DNA of 47,485 nt from Lachnospiraceae bacterium (GTDB lineage: Bacteria; Bacillota; Clostridia; Lachnospirales; Lachnospiraceae). Within the stretch, counting starts at the first letter, position 1; each line of letters begins with the position of its first letter. A program made the position numbers and the translations under genes. The notes beneath the pieces were generated by a model that saw only the letters and a list, made by a program, of their open reading frames with translations, ran no database searches and was not told the origin of the DNA. The DNA lies in contig JALESO010000050.1 in assembly GCA_022781925.1 (NCBI GenBank), positions 1-47,485 of the forward strand, read 5' to 3'. This document shows positions 24,901 to 34,005 of the stretch, piece after piece.

Positions 24901-26157
24901 TTAGAAAATTCTTCTTACTGTTAAGATTGTTTTGTAATGTACGTTTCCGGAGATCTTAATACCGGTAGACGGAGAACTTGCATGAACGATCTGACCGCCG
25001 CCCATGTAAATTGCTACGTGTCCACTGTAACATACGATATCACCCGGCTGCATGTCGGATACGGATACTTCACGTCCTACGCTTCTCATTCCAGCGGAAG
25101 AATGCGGTAAGGATACTCCAAAGTGTGCATATACACTCATGATAAATCCGGAGCAGTCAGCACCGTTTGTCAGACTGGTTCCTCCCCATACATATGGGTT
25201 ACCAACGAACTGACATGCATAGTTTACAACTGCGGAACCGGAACCGGATCCTGAGCTTGTGCTTCCGGAATCGGAAGAACTGCTGGATGATGAGCTGCTG
25301 CTGTTACTACTGCTATTGCTGTTGCTGCTGGAATTTCCAGAATTAGAACTTGTTGTGTTATTCTTTTTGCTGCTGGATGTTGTGGAAGAATTATTTGCCA
25401 CACTGGATGCACCTGCAGTTACTCTGACTGTCTGTGCTGCTGCCAGTTCCTGAGCAATGATCGCATTCTGCTGATCAATGGTCTGTTTGTACTGTGCTGC
25501 CAGTGACTGTGCTTCTGCCAGTTTGCTGTCAAAATTATCCATCTGGCTGCTCTTCTCAGCTTTCAGTGACTCCAGCTGCTGCTGCTGTTCCTGATATGTA
25601 GCCTGGTTTTCTTCCAGCTCCTGTTTCTCTTCCTCTACCTGTGTTACCAGATTCGCAACCTCTGTCTTGGTATTCTGATACTCAACCAGAAGGTTACGGT
25701 CATAATCATATACTTTTGAGAAATTCTCAACTTTATTCAATACATCCGCAAAGCTCTGTGCTCCTACCAGTGCATCCAGGAAAGAACTGTCACCGTTCTC
25801 ATACATATAACGGATTCTTTCTTTCATGGAGCTGTACTGCTCTGCTTCTTTTTCTTTTGCTGTCTCTAAATCTGCTTCTGCCTGTGCCAGTTCTACTTTC
25901 TTGTTCTCGATCTCGCTGGCTACAACGTCCAGATCTACCAGTACCTGTACCAGATCTGCATCTACCTGATTGATCTGTGCCTGCAGTGCTGACTGCTGAC
26001 TCTTGATACTGTCAATCTGACTGTTTACTGAATTCAGATTACTCTGTGCCTGACTTTTCTGATTCTTTGCTTTTGAAAGAGTGGTCGCACCTGCCATCTG
26101 TGTACCAGAAAGTGCAAGAACAACAACCAGTCCCATTGCAATTAATTTCTTCTTCAT
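24901..26157 (-). CDS. secreted NlpC/P60 (C40) cell-wall hydrolase with coiled-coil N-terminus
   Basis: A 418-residue exported endopeptidase. It has a signal peptide (MKKKLIAMGLVVVLALSGTQ, cut near AGATT), a long coiled coil (30-240) like CwlO/PcsB, a Ser/Asn-rich linker encoded at about 25250-25400, and a C-terminal NlpC/P60 domain. Catalytic residues are Cys in GADCSGFIMSVY (near 334) and His in GHVAIYMGGGQIVHASS. It cuts peptidoglycan cross-link peptides. PcsB-like coiled coils are controlled by FtsEX, but no ftsEX gene is nearby. A clear promoter stands upstream. Confidence 0.93.
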   Translation of the reverse strand: MKKKLIAMGLVVVLALSGTQMAGATTLSKAKNQKSQAQSNLNSVNSQIDSIKSQQSALQAQINQVDADLVQVLVDLDVVASEIENKKVELAQAEADLETAKEKEAEQYSSMKERIRYMYENGDSSFLDALVGAQSFADVLNKVENFSKVYDYDRNLLVEYQNTKTEVANLVTQVEEEKQELEENQATYQEQQQQLESLKAEKSSQMDNFDSKLAEAQSLAAQYKQTIDQQNAIIAQELAAAQTVRVTAGASSVANNSSTTSSSKKNNTTSSNSGNSSSNSNSSSNSSSSSSSSSSDSGSTSSGSGSGSAVVNYACQFVGNPYVWGGTSLTNGADCSGFIMSVYAHFGVSLPHSSAGMRSVGREVSVSDMQPGDIVCYSGHVAIYMGGGQIVHASSPSTGIKISGNVHYKTILTVRRIF

Positions 26158-26205
26158 ATATTAAAATACTCCTTCGTAAGTGTTCCTATTTTCGTTACCT
26201 ACTGG

Positions 26206-26234
26206 ATTATAACATCTCTTTGTCATAATTTCAA
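26206..26234 (-). promoter_or_regulatory. consensus sigma-A promoter of the NlpC/P60 gene
   Basis: On the minus strand TTGAAA (26234-26229), a 17-base spacer, then TATAAT (26211-26206) preceded by TGT, an extended -10. This is the best promoter in the window. AAGGAG is 9 bases before the ATG. Confidence 0.85.
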
Positions 26235-26299
26235 CCGCAAGAACACCATTTCAGAAATATTTCATACTTTTTCGTAATATTTTTGTAATATTTGAATTC

Positions 26300-27850
26300 T
26301 TATTTTTTCACGATCAGAAGTTTTCGCCCCGCCATACTGTCTTCCGCCGACAGTTCATTGATTTCTCTGATATCCTGTACCGTTGTATGATATTTTTTTG
26401 CAATCTTCCACAGGTCACCGGCCTGCCACAGGCGGACACCCGCGATCCCCGGAATCTGATTCAGTGCAGCTTCCTCATACTCCGATGCCTCCACTCCGGT
26501 AATGATCTCTGATGTTTTTCTCTTCGTAACAAGGACCTCCACATTCACCACCGCCTGTACTTCCAGTTCCGTTCCGCTCTTCATCAGAAACGTTAGATGC
26601 TCCAGACCGGTCTGCAGTTCAATCTGATAAAAAGGCTGTATTCCCGGGATCTCGATCTCACACTGAAACGGTACCAGACCTTCCACAGCTCCCACCGGTG
26701 CCACATCCGAGCTGGTCAGATACAGGACGCTGACCCGCACGGTTCCTTCCATATGGACTCCATTCTCCGTAACTTCCCAGTGTTCCGGCTCCACGGTGCC
26801 GAAGCCCGCTCCGATCTGCAGGATCTCCGCTTCCTGATTCTGGATCTCAATGCCGTCATTGATCCGGCATCTCGCCTCATTTTTCATATGAAGCTGCGAG
26901 ATTTCTACCGGTTCCCGCTGCAATTGCAGCTGTTTTTCCAGGGAATAGGCATCCATCAGCTGTTCCCGGCTCACTTCCCGGTAAAGCCGCAATTCCATCG
27001 GGGCATCCGTCTCCAGCACAAGCATCCGCTCTTCTCCGTCAGCATCCTCCTGCACCCGGCAGACGATCACCGGTTCCTGTCCGGACATACACGGGATCAT
27101 GCCACTCTCCGCCTCTGCCACCTCCAGTTCATACTGATATGGAACCCGCAGATCCAGCCATTGCAGCCGGTCTTCCTCCATCCCCAGATAGATCAGAAAC
27201 AGCTGCACCTCCCCCTGCACCTGCACCGTTCCCTGGTTCACTCTTATCTCCCTGCCCAGAAGCTGATGCTGCTGCCAGAGCAGCTGGCGGATATTCGGTT
27301 TATTGGAGGGCAGCCGCACTTCCTCCCGCATCTTCCAGTTTTCTGTGCCGCGATAGCAGAGTTCCAGAAAATTTTCTGTGTTATGTAACTCCTCCAGCGG
27401 ATGTTCACAGTTGATCGCCACCGGAATATCCAGTTCCCGCCGCTCCCGCGCCCACACCGTGATTTCTACCAGTGCACGGATGTTCAGCTTTCTCGCGTTC
27501 ATCATGCGCACCGTCAGATCTTCCAGCACCGCCTCGGTCTGTGCCATGTCAAATTCCTTTGCCTCGTCCAGTGCCAAAGTCTCCCGAAATGGAAATTCCC
27601 CCTCCAGACTGCAGATATTCCATTCACTCTGCCCGGTCCGGTATAACACCCGAAACTGCAGTGCCCCCTGCACCTGCACATGCCCCTGGCTGCATTTTGC
27701 CTCATCCATACGGATCTGTCCCCGGCTCAGGATCACAGAGAAAAAATCTGGAAGATAATCCGGAAGGTGATACGTCTCATCAAAGGTCAGCTGTGTTGTC
27801 GCCGGTCCCTTTTTCTCTTCTGTATACACTTTTTCCGTTCTCAGTTCCAT
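26300..27850 (-). CDS. sipL: SipL-like spore morphogenesis protein (DUF3794/SPOCS plus LysM)
   Basis: A 516-residue protein. Three SPOCS (DUF3794) repeats are seen (ELRTEKVYTEEKKG; LREEVRL-type second; third near GFGTVEPEHWEV), each with a V-Q-V-Q-G/V-x-V-x-G strand such as QGHVQVQGALQFRVLY and GTVQVQGEVQLFLIYL. A LysM domain closes the protein (LWQAGDLWKIAKKYHTTVQD). SipL binds SpoIVA to tie the coat to the spore in Clostridia. The ATG at 27850 is chosen as start with AGGAG upstream; the earlier in-frame start at 27889 has no family match. The PrcB-like lipoprotein gene is 22 bases upstream. Confidence 0.88.
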   Translation of the reverse strand: MELRTEKVYTEEKKGPATTQLTFDETYHLPDYLPDFFSVILSRGQIRMDEAKCSQGHVQVQGALQFRVLYRTGQSEWNICSLEGEFPFRETLALDEAKEFDMAQTEAVLEDLTVRMMNARKLNIRALVEITVWARERRELDIPVAINCEHPLEELHNTENFLELCYRGTENWKMREEVRLPSNKPNIRQLLWQQHQLLGREIRVNQGTVQVQGEVQLFLIYLGMEEDRLQWLDLRVPYQYELEVAEAESGMIPCMSGQEPVIVCRVQEDADGEERMLVLETDAPMELRLYREVSREQLMDAYSLEKQLQLQREPVEISQLHMKNEARCRINDGIEIQNQEAEILQIGAGFGTVEPEHWEVTENGVHMEGTVRVSVLYLTSSDVAPVGAVEGLVPFQCEIEIPGIQPFYQIELQTGLEHLTFLMKSGTELEVQAVVNVEVLVTKRKTSEIITGVEASEYEEAALNQIPGIAGVRLWQAGDLWKIAKKYHTTVQDIREINELSAEDSMAGRKLLIVKK

Positions 27851-27872
27851 GCCTGCATCCACTCCTATTTTC

Positions 27873-28358
27873 TTATTCAAATACCACATTTTCCGTCAGC
27901 CGCTCCGTCTTTATCACGATGTATGGATAGCTGACACTTTTTTCCACCTCGGCACCATTTTCCGGTCCGATCAGATCTGCCTCAAAATAGATGGCATTTT
28001 CCGCCAGATACAATGCCTGCATCTGAATGCTGTAACCGCCGGTCTCCTGCATGCCGAAACCCCGGACGATATACAGTGCATCATCCAGCAGATACGTCAT
28101 CTTGAAATCTCCGGCTTTTCGGGACTCGATCTCCGCCTTCAGTTCCTCCGGTAGTTCCTGCTCTCCCACCACGGTATAATCCAGATCCCGCAGTTTCTCT
28201 GCACCGGTCTTTTTCAGCCCGCATCCGCCGATGCAGACACTGACCAGACACAAAAAAATTGCTGCCAAAAGCACAAAGTTCCTCCGTTTTCGCTGTTTTG
28301 CATCCAATTGCTCCATCGTTCTTTTTCTATACGCCATCATCCTCATCTTTCTATCCAT
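27873..28358 (-). CDS. PrcB-domain putative lipoprotein
   Basis: About 161 residues from Met at 28358; the frame starts at 28415, and the true start is uncertain. A basic N-terminus leads to a hydrophobic helix and an Ile-Gly-Gly-Cys lipobox-like end (LVSVCIGGCGLKK). The C-terminal half, GFGMQETGGYSIQMQALYL and SVSYPYIVIKTERL, fits the PrcB C-terminal fold found in protease-associated proteins. It is probably membrane-anchored. It precedes sipL, so an accessory role in sporulation is possible but not shown. Confidence 0.65.
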   Translation of the reverse strand: MDRKMRMMAYRKRTMEQLDAKQRKRRNFVLLAAIFLCLVSVCIGGCGLKKTGAEKLRDLDYTVVGEQELPEELKAEIESRKAGDFKMTYLLDDALYIVRGFGMQETGGYSIQMQALYLAENAIYFEADLIGPENGAEVEKSVSYPYIVIKTERLTENVVFE

Positions 28359-28482
28359 CTGCTGTCCCACATGCTCTCTTGGTCTATTGTATTTGCGGAA
28401 ATGAAAAATATGCATGGATTTATGAAAAACTATCTGTTATACTAGATAGGTATTTTTGAATTTAACATTTGGAGGAAATATT

Positions 28483-29217
28483 ATGTTTCGAACAATTCTC
28501 GCCGTTTTGTTCGCTGTATGTTATCTGATTCTCGGCATTCCGGTTCTGTTTGTGGAATGGCTGATTGGAAAGAAAAATCCGCATCTGCGTGATATCAGCA
28601 GTCTGCGGATGGTGCAGTGGGCATTTCGGGTCATCTACCGGATCTGTGGCGTCAAGCTGACCATCATCGGCCAGGAGAACGTTCCGAAAGATACACCGGT
28701 GCTGTATGTGGCAAACCACAACAGCTACTTTGACATTATCATTACTTATGCACTCTGCGAAAATCTGACAGGCTACATTGCCAAGGATTCTCTGGAGAAG
28801 GTACCGCTGCTGAATATCTGGATGAAACGGCTGTACTGCCTGTTTCTGAAACGTGACGATATGAAAGCCAGTCTGAAAACCATTCTTCAGGCCATCGACT
28901 ATGTCAAACAGGGCATTTCCATCTGCATTTTCCCGGAAGGAACCCGTGGAGACAACGATGAGATGGCACCGTTTAAAGAAGGAAGTCTGAAGATTGCAGA
29001 GAAAACCGGATGTCCCATCATTCCGATGGCGATCTCCCATACCCGCGACATCATCAAGGATCACATGCCCTTTGTAAAACCAACCCATGTCACGATCCAG
29101 TACGGTGCGCCGGTCTATCCGAAAGAACTGCCAAAAGAGGAAAAACGTGCGCTGGGCCGTTACACCCAGAATATTATTCAGGAAATGCTGGATAACGAAA
29201 AAAACGGAAATTTATAA
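28483..29217 (+). CDS. plsC: 1-acyl-sn-glycerol-3-phosphate acyltransferase
   Basis: A 244-residue membrane acyltransferase which makes phosphatidic acid from lysophosphatidic acid. Motifs: NHNSYFDI (NHX4D) and FPEGTRGD. It starts with a membrane helix. The start at 28483 is set by GGAGG 7 bases before; an earlier ATG at 28456 lies upstream of the site. The gene stands alone with a bidirectional terminator behind it. Confidence 0.92.
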   Translation: MFRTILAVLFAVCYLILGIPVLFVEWLIGKKNPHLRDISSLRMVQWAFRVIYRICGVKLTIIGQENVPKDTPVLYVANHNSYFDIIITYALCENLTGYIAKDSLEKVPLLNIWMKRLYCLFLKRDDMKASLKTILQAIDYVKQGISICIFPEGTRGDNDEMAPFKEGSLKIAEKTGCPIIPMAISHTRDIIKDHMPFVKPTHVTIQYGAPVYPKELPKEEKRALGRYTQNIIQEMLDNEKNGNL

Positions 29218-29226
29218 ATTTTCATT

Positions 29227-29285
29227 AAAAAAGAACCGGAAGTAAGACACGGCATCTACCGTCGTCCTGCTCCCGGTTCTTTTTT
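29227..29285. terminator. bidirectional terminator between plsC and murF
   Basis: AAAAAAGAACCGG (29227-29239) pairs with CCGGTTCTTTTTT (29273-29285). With A and T runs at both ends, it ends both convergent genes. Confidence 0.88.
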
Positions 29286-29329
29286 CTTCCAGCAACCTAT
29301 ACAGTTTCTATAAATTCACTTGTCTGTTT

Positions 29330-30742
29330 CTATTCTTCCCATGCTTTGCGGATCGCTTCCACTACTTTCGGGAATTCCATAAAGTGAGAAGCTTTTACCA
29401 GAACGGTATCTCCGGATTTCAGATACGGGATCAGTGCCAGCATCATCTTATCCAGTGTTTTAAAATACATGACCTGTGTATGTCCCCGCTGGGCGCCTTT
29501 TGCCAGTTCCTCGCTGAGTGTTCCACAGCAGAACAGAATATCCACGCCTTTATTTGCCGCATATTTTCCTACTTCATAATGCAGTTCACGCTCGTTCTCA
29601 CCCAGTTCACCCATATCTCCGAGGACAGCGATCTTACGGCCGTCCGCCTGGGAAAGCACATCCAGAGATGCCTTCATGGATACCGGATTTGCGTTATAGC
29701 AGTCATCGATGACCAGCAGTTCACCCATGGTGATCAGGTTGGTACGTCCGGCGATGGTTTTCGCATGACGGATTCCCTCGCAGATCTCCTCATTAGTCAG
29801 TCCCATGATACGGCCCACACAGGCTGCCGCACAGGCATTGTATACATTATGTACACCCGGGATCGGCTCATGGATCTCACAGGTTTCCTCTGGGAAATGC
29901 AGCACTGCATCCAAGCCGCGCAGTCCCTTATTCTCAATCCCGTCAGCAGTCACTTCATAAGCAATCTCTGCTGCCGGTGCCGTGCCATCTTCCACATGAT
30001 AAAATACCGGTTTCACGCCATGTACTTCAGAAACAGTGATAAGCTTGTCGTCATTTCCGTTCAGCACGATATGACCATCCGGTTTCAGGAAATCAAAGAT
30101 CTCCGATTTTGCCCGGAGTACACCATCACGGTCGATGAGATTTTCCAGATGACACTGACCGATATTTGTCATGACACAGATGTCCGGTTTTGCTACTTTT
30201 GCGATCCGGTGCATCTCTCCAAACTCAGAGATCCCCATCTCGACAACAGCCACTTCATGCTCTCTGCGGATCCGCAGGATCGTCAACGGAAGTCCGATCT
30301 CATTATTAAAATTTCCCTCTGTCTTCAGCACGTTGTATTTCTGTCCCAGAACAGCGGAAATCATCTCTTTTGTACTTGTTTTTCCAACACTTCCGGTAAT
30401 TCCGATAATTTTGATGGAAAGTGTGGAACGGTAAAACTCAGCGATATCTTTTAATGCCTGCTCACTGGATGCCACCTGGATATACGGACCTGCCGGATTC
30501 TCCAGCGGTTCCTCGGACAATACCGCCAGCGCGCCTTTTTCAAATACATCCGGGATAAAACGGTGACCATCCACACGCTCGCCGCGGATCGGGATATACA
30601 GATACCCCGGCTTCACCTGACGGCTGTCAATGACTGCGCCGGTGATCTCGCTGCCACGCAGGGCATCCTCTCCCACATAAGTACCGCCACATGCCTTTGC
30701 GATATTTTCCAGTGTCATCTGCTGTAATGTATGATTATTCAT
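29330..30742 (-). CDS. murF: UDP-N-acetylmuramoyl-tripeptide--D-alanyl-D-alanine ligase
   Basis: A 470-residue Mur ligase that adds the D-Ala-D-Ala dipeptide to the UDP-MurNAc-tripeptide in the cytoplasm. The ATP loop GITGSVGKTSTKEMI is clear, as are NFNNEIGLPLTIL, VVEMGISEFGEMHRIA, the catalytic TNIGQCHLE area and DDCYNANPVSMKASLD. The first ATG overlaps the end of ddl by 8 bases. D-Ala-D-Ala made by Ddl is its direct substrate, so the pair is functionally tight. Confidence 0.95.
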   Translation of the reverse strand: MNNHTLQQMTLENIAKACGGTYVGEDALRGSEITGAVIDSRQVKPGYLYIPIRGERVDGHRFIPDVFEKGALAVLSEEPLENPAGPYIQVASSEQALKDIAEFYRSTLSIKIIGITGSVGKTSTKEMISAVLGQKYNVLKTEGNFNNEIGLPLTILRIRREHEVAVVEMGISEFGEMHRIAKVAKPDICVMTNIGQCHLENLIDRDGVLRAKSEIFDFLKPDGHIVLNGNDDKLITVSEVHGVKPVFYHVEDGTAPAAEIAYEVTADGIENKGLRGLDAVLHFPEETCEIHEPIPGVHNVYNACAAACVGRIMGLTNEEICEGIRHAKTIAGRTNLITMGELLVIDDCYNANPVSMKASLDVLSQADGRKIAVLGDMGELGENERELHYEVGKYAANKGVDILFCCGTLSEELAKGAQRGHTQVMYFKTLDKMMLALIPYLKSGDTVLVKASHFMEFPKVVEAIRKAWEE

Positions 30743-31799
30743 GTTTTCCTCCGTATTTTTCCTGTGAAATCTGGATCAGACGCTCGCACAAATCTTCATA
30801 CTCGATACCGATCACCGCAGCTTCCTGCGGAAGCAGACTGGTGGCGGTCATACCCGGCAGTGTGTTTGCCTCCAGGCAGAACATCTCATTGTTCTCATTC
30901 AACAGGAAATCCATTCTCGCATAGGAATCCAGACCAAGTTCGCGGCAGACTGCCACTGCATGCTTCTGCATTTCTTTTGCCACATCTTCCGGAATATCAG
31001 CCGGGCAGGTCTCTACGGCACTGCCTGCTTTGTATTTGTTTTTATAATCGTAAAAGCCTTCTACCGGTGCGATCTCGATAACAGGAAGCGCCTGCATGTC
31101 GATGACACCTACGGAAAACTCACGGCCACAGATGTAATCCTCGATCACAATATCATCTTCGTATTTGAACGCCTCATCCAGTGCAGCTTCATATTCATCA
31201 GCAGTACGCACGATGGTAACGCCGATACTGGAACCGCCGCAGCATGGTTTTACCACACACGGAAGGCTTAATCCGGTCTCTGCAAACGGTGTCTGGTGCT
31301 GTGCCTTACTCATGGAGATACCGTGCGGTGTCGGAATACCTGCCGCCTCAAACATCTTTTTGGAAATTCCCTTATCCATGGCAAGGGCGCTTCCCAGATA
31401 ACGGCTTCCGGTATACTGGATGCCAAACAGATCAAAAGCGGCCTGGATCTTGCCGTTCTCTCCGTTTTCTCCATGCAGTGCCATAAATACAATGTCTGCT
31501 GCCTGACAGATCTTAATCACATTCGGTCCGAAGAAACATGCCGACTGATCTTTTCGCATCGCCTTTACCTGTGCGATATCCGGTGCCTCACCCGGAATCT
31601 GCGCAACATCTGCGCTGGCCTCTTCTGTATGGTCAAAAATACCTGTAATATCTTCCTCTTCATCATGATATCCCATAAAAACATCCAACATGATAACTTT
31701 ATGTCCTTTGGAACGCAATGCCTTACTTACCATTGCACCTGTGTTCAAAGATACATCTCTCTCTGTGCTGAGTCCACCAGCCAAAACTACAATATTCAT
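30735..31799 (-). CDS. ddl: D-alanine--D-alanine ligase
   Basis: A 354-residue ATP-grasp enzyme making D-Ala-D-Ala for cell-wall synthesis. Seen are MNIVVLAGGLSTERDVSLNT, FMALHGENGENGKIQAAFDL (contains the family's HG-GEDG region, here HGENGENG), YTGSRYLGSALAMDKGISKK, PCCGGSSIGVTIV, and FLLNENNEMFCLEANTLPGM with metal-binding residues. It contains a slightly enlarged N-terminal insertion around 45-85. First gene of the ddl-murF pair. The gap to 31978 shows nothing further. Confidence 0.93.
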   Translation of the reverse strand: MNIVVLAGGLSTERDVSLNTGAMVSKALRSKGHKVIMLDVFMGYHDEEEDITGIFDHTEEASADVAQIPGEAPDIAQVKAMRKDQSACFFGPNVIKICQAADIVFMALHGENGENGKIQAAFDLFGIQYTGSRYLGSALAMDKGISKKMFEAAGIPTPHGISMSKAQHQTPFAETGLSLPCVVKPCCGGSSIGVTIVRTADEYEAALDEAFKYEDDIVIEDYICGREFSVGVIDMQALPVIEIAPVEGFYDYKNKYKAGSAVETCPADIPEDVAKEMQKHAVAVCRELGLDSYARMDFLLNENNEMFCLEANTLPGMTATSLLPQEAAVIGIEYEDLCERLIQISQEKYGGKHE

Positions 31800-31977
31800 A
31801 CTATATTAATCTCCTTAATATTATTTTTCTATGTCCTGCTGCAACGGTTCAGAACCATATCTGCTCCATTGCACTTCTCCTTAGTTTAGCACATTTTTTT
31901 TATTTGTGAATGCCGCATATATAAAATATTATAAATTTTTCTAATTTTCCAGTTATGCTATGGATGGCAACTACAAA

Positions 31978-32868
31978 CTACTGTAATATATTATCTATAA
32001 ACTTCAGCAGAGAACTCTTTTCTGCTAACATTTTATCAATGATACAGGCATAGGCTTTCGCCTCTCCTGCTCTCTTCGTATCCCCGCGTTTTGTCATACC
32101 GGAAGCCAGCAGGGACAGCAGCATCGGAGCAAACTGAAATTCCCCAAGCTGCATACACAGATCCAGTGCATCACGACAGTATCTGACAGAACCGGGATAC
32201 TCTTCCATCATAAAACTGAGATCCGCCAGCTGATAACAGACCGAGATATACGCCAGTTTTTTCCATCTCAGATTCAGGTCTGCTGCTTTCAGATACTCCA
32301 GCAGTCTGCGGAGCTGCAGAATATCTCCGTCGAACTCCCGCAATGTGCCACGACAGGCGATCAGAAGCTGCCGGATCAGCACTTCACATGCCGTATAACT
32401 GCTGACTTGTTCTTCACCATCCGTCAGATCCATTGCCGTCATCCGCAGTACACGCTGCAGCAACAGCTCGATATCAGAAGCTTCTCCGATAGACCACCAG
32501 TGGAGTACAGCTTCTCCCAGACTGAGCCACTGCTGTTCCTGCCGATTGTTATCCCCGGACAGTTTCCGGTACAACTCCAGCTGCTGTACCAGATGCATCC
32601 GGTCCCCAAGCCGTATGGCCAGTGCAATCTCCTCCTGGATCCGCTGCCGCTGCAATTCCTGTGCCCCCACAAGCAGGATACAGCGCCCGGGCAGTTCTCC
32701 CATCCGTTCCATCAACGCCTCAAAGGTTCCGATCTTCGGATTACAGATACCACGTTCGATCTTTGACAAGGTGCTCACTGCGCAGATGCCAAAGGCCAGC
32801 TCCTCCTGCGTCATCCCATGCCGTATCCGTGCAGACCGTACTACTGTTCCAATTTCATAACACTTCAT
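31978..32868 (-). CDS. XRE-type regulator with helical (TPR-like) C-terminal domain
   Basis: A 296-residue protein: an N-terminal helix-turn-helix (IGTVVRSARIRHGMTQEELA, then STLSKIERGICNPKIGTFEA) and a long helical C-terminal domain (about 80-296), as in the Rgg/PlcR group (RRNPP) that senses peptides. I see no short peptide gene next to it. It is divergent from the SDR oxidoreductase gene; the 290-base gap between them holds no gene. Confidence 0.78.
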   Translation of the reverse strand: MKCYEIGTVVRSARIRHGMTQEELAFGICAVSTLSKIERGICNPKIGTFEALMERMGELPGRCILLVGAQELQRQRIQEEIALAIRLGDRMHLVQQLELYRKLSGDNNRQEQQWLSLGEAVLHWWSIGEASDIELLLQRVLRMTAMDLTDGEEQVSSYTACEVLIRQLLIACRGTLREFDGDILQLRRLLEYLKAADLNLRWKKLAYISVCYQLADLSFMMEEYPGSVRYCRDALDLCMQLGEFQFAPMLLSLLASGMTKRGDTKRAGEAKAYACIIDKMLAEKSSLLKFIDNILQ

Positions 32869-33158
32869 TACAAAATCCTCCTGTTTTTTAACTAATTATA
32901 TCATTTTAATGTTTTTGCAAATATTATTCAGTTGCACGGCATTCCTTCTTTTCTGTACAAATCTGTCCTGGATTTCTGAAATCCGATTTACAACCTTCCT
33001 CACTTCACACATTTCAAACCGCAATTTTACACAGCGCAGCTTCTGTGGTACACTGGCATCAGATTTGCAAAATGTTGATACGCTATCATGTGATGCTGAC
33101 TGATACAGCCAGCTTCACACATCCATGCACTTTAAATCGTACAGACAGAGAGGTTTTT

Positions 33159-33887
33159 ATGAAAACAGTATTGATCACCGGTGCTTCCCACGGAATCGGG
33201 AAAGCCATCGCCGAAAAACTTGCCGCCGGAGGCATGCGGCTCTTCTTAAACTGCCGTTCCTCGAAGGAAACCATGTATGACTATGCCACCCGGCTGTCAG
33301 AAACATATCGGATACCATGTACACCGCTTATTTACGATGTCTCAGATCATGCACAGGTACAGACCATGTTTGAAGAAATCCATGCCTGTGGGGAAAGCAT
33401 TGACATCCTGATCAACAATGCGGGTATCTCACACATCGGACTGCTCCAGGACATGAGCATTGAGGAATGGAATCGGGTGCTGAATACCAACCTGACTTCC
33501 GCTTTTTCCTGCAGTAAATATGCGATTCCGGATATGGTCAGCCGCAAACAGGGAAAGATCATCAACATATCCTCCATGTGGGGACTCTCCGGCGCTTCCT
33601 GTGAAGTGGCCTACTCCGCCAGCAAAGGCGGGCTGAACCTGTTCACCCAGGCCCTCGCCAAAGAACTTGCTCCCAGCAACATCCAGGTAAATGCCATTGC
33701 CTGCGGTGTCATCGACACCCGGATGAACGCCTGCTTTGATGCAGAGGAACGGGCAGAACTGGAAAACGAGATTCCGGCAGGAAGATTTGCGGATCCGTCC
33801 GAGGTGGCGGACTTTGTACAGCAGCTCATTGATGCGCCGTCCTACCTTACCGGACAGATCATCTCCTTCGATGGGGGATATCTGTAA
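33159..33887 (+). CDS. SDR-family oxidoreductase (FabG-like)
   Basis: A 242-residue NAD(P)-dependent dehydrogenase/reductase. It has the TGASHGIGKA Rossmann motif, NNAGIS, the catalytic serine in ISSMWG and the YSASKGG Tyr-x3-Lys pair, with DTRMNACF and a C-terminal GQIISFDGGYL. It may be a FabG-type 3-oxoacyl-ACP reductase, but no fab genes are adjacent. AGAGAGG is 5 bases before the ATG at 33159; the frame open upstream has no family match. The regulator at 31978 is divergent. Confidence 0.85.
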   Translation: MKTVLITGASHGIGKAIAEKLAAGGMRLFLNCRSSKETMYDYATRLSETYRIPCTPLIYDVSDHAQVQTMFEEIHACGESIDILINNAGISHIGLLQDMSIEEWNRVLNTNLTSAFSCSKYAIPDMVSRKQGKIINISSMWGLSGASCEVAYSASKGGLNLFTQALAKELAPSNIQVNAIACGVIDTRMNACFDAEERAELENEIPAGRFADPSEVADFVQQLIDAPSYLTGQIISFDGGYL

Positions 33888-33898
33888 TTATATAAAAT

Positions 33899-33960
33899 GA
33901 AATCGGAGAATCTCTCCACGATAGCCAGATGTGCTTATCGTGGAGAGATTCTCCGATTTC
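33899..33960. terminator. 25-bp perfect hairpin after the SDR gene
   Basis: Bases 33899-33923 and 33936-33960 are exact reverse complements with a 12-base loop. On the minus strand an ATTTTAT tract follows, so it may end the MerR gene; on the plus strand there is no T-run. The stem is unusually long and perfect for an intrinsic terminator. Confidence 0.6.
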
Positions 33961-33966
33961 GCTACT

Positions 33967-33992
33967 ACACTATTTCTCATTTTAAATAGTGT
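33967..33992. terminator. second small hairpin next to the 25-bp one
   Basis: ACACTATTT (33967-33975) pairs with AAATAGTGT (33984-33992) around an 8-base loop, followed on the plus strand by AAAATTACC. Weak, AT-rich; listed because it stands in tandem with the longer hairpin. Confidence 0.45.
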
Positions 33993-34005
33993 AAAATTAC
34001 CCTTT

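Noticed and set aside
25250-25400. Low-complexity tract in the NlpC/P60 gene
   Set aside because: Encodes the Ser/Asn linker between coiled coil and catalytic domain, ordinary for such hydrolases.
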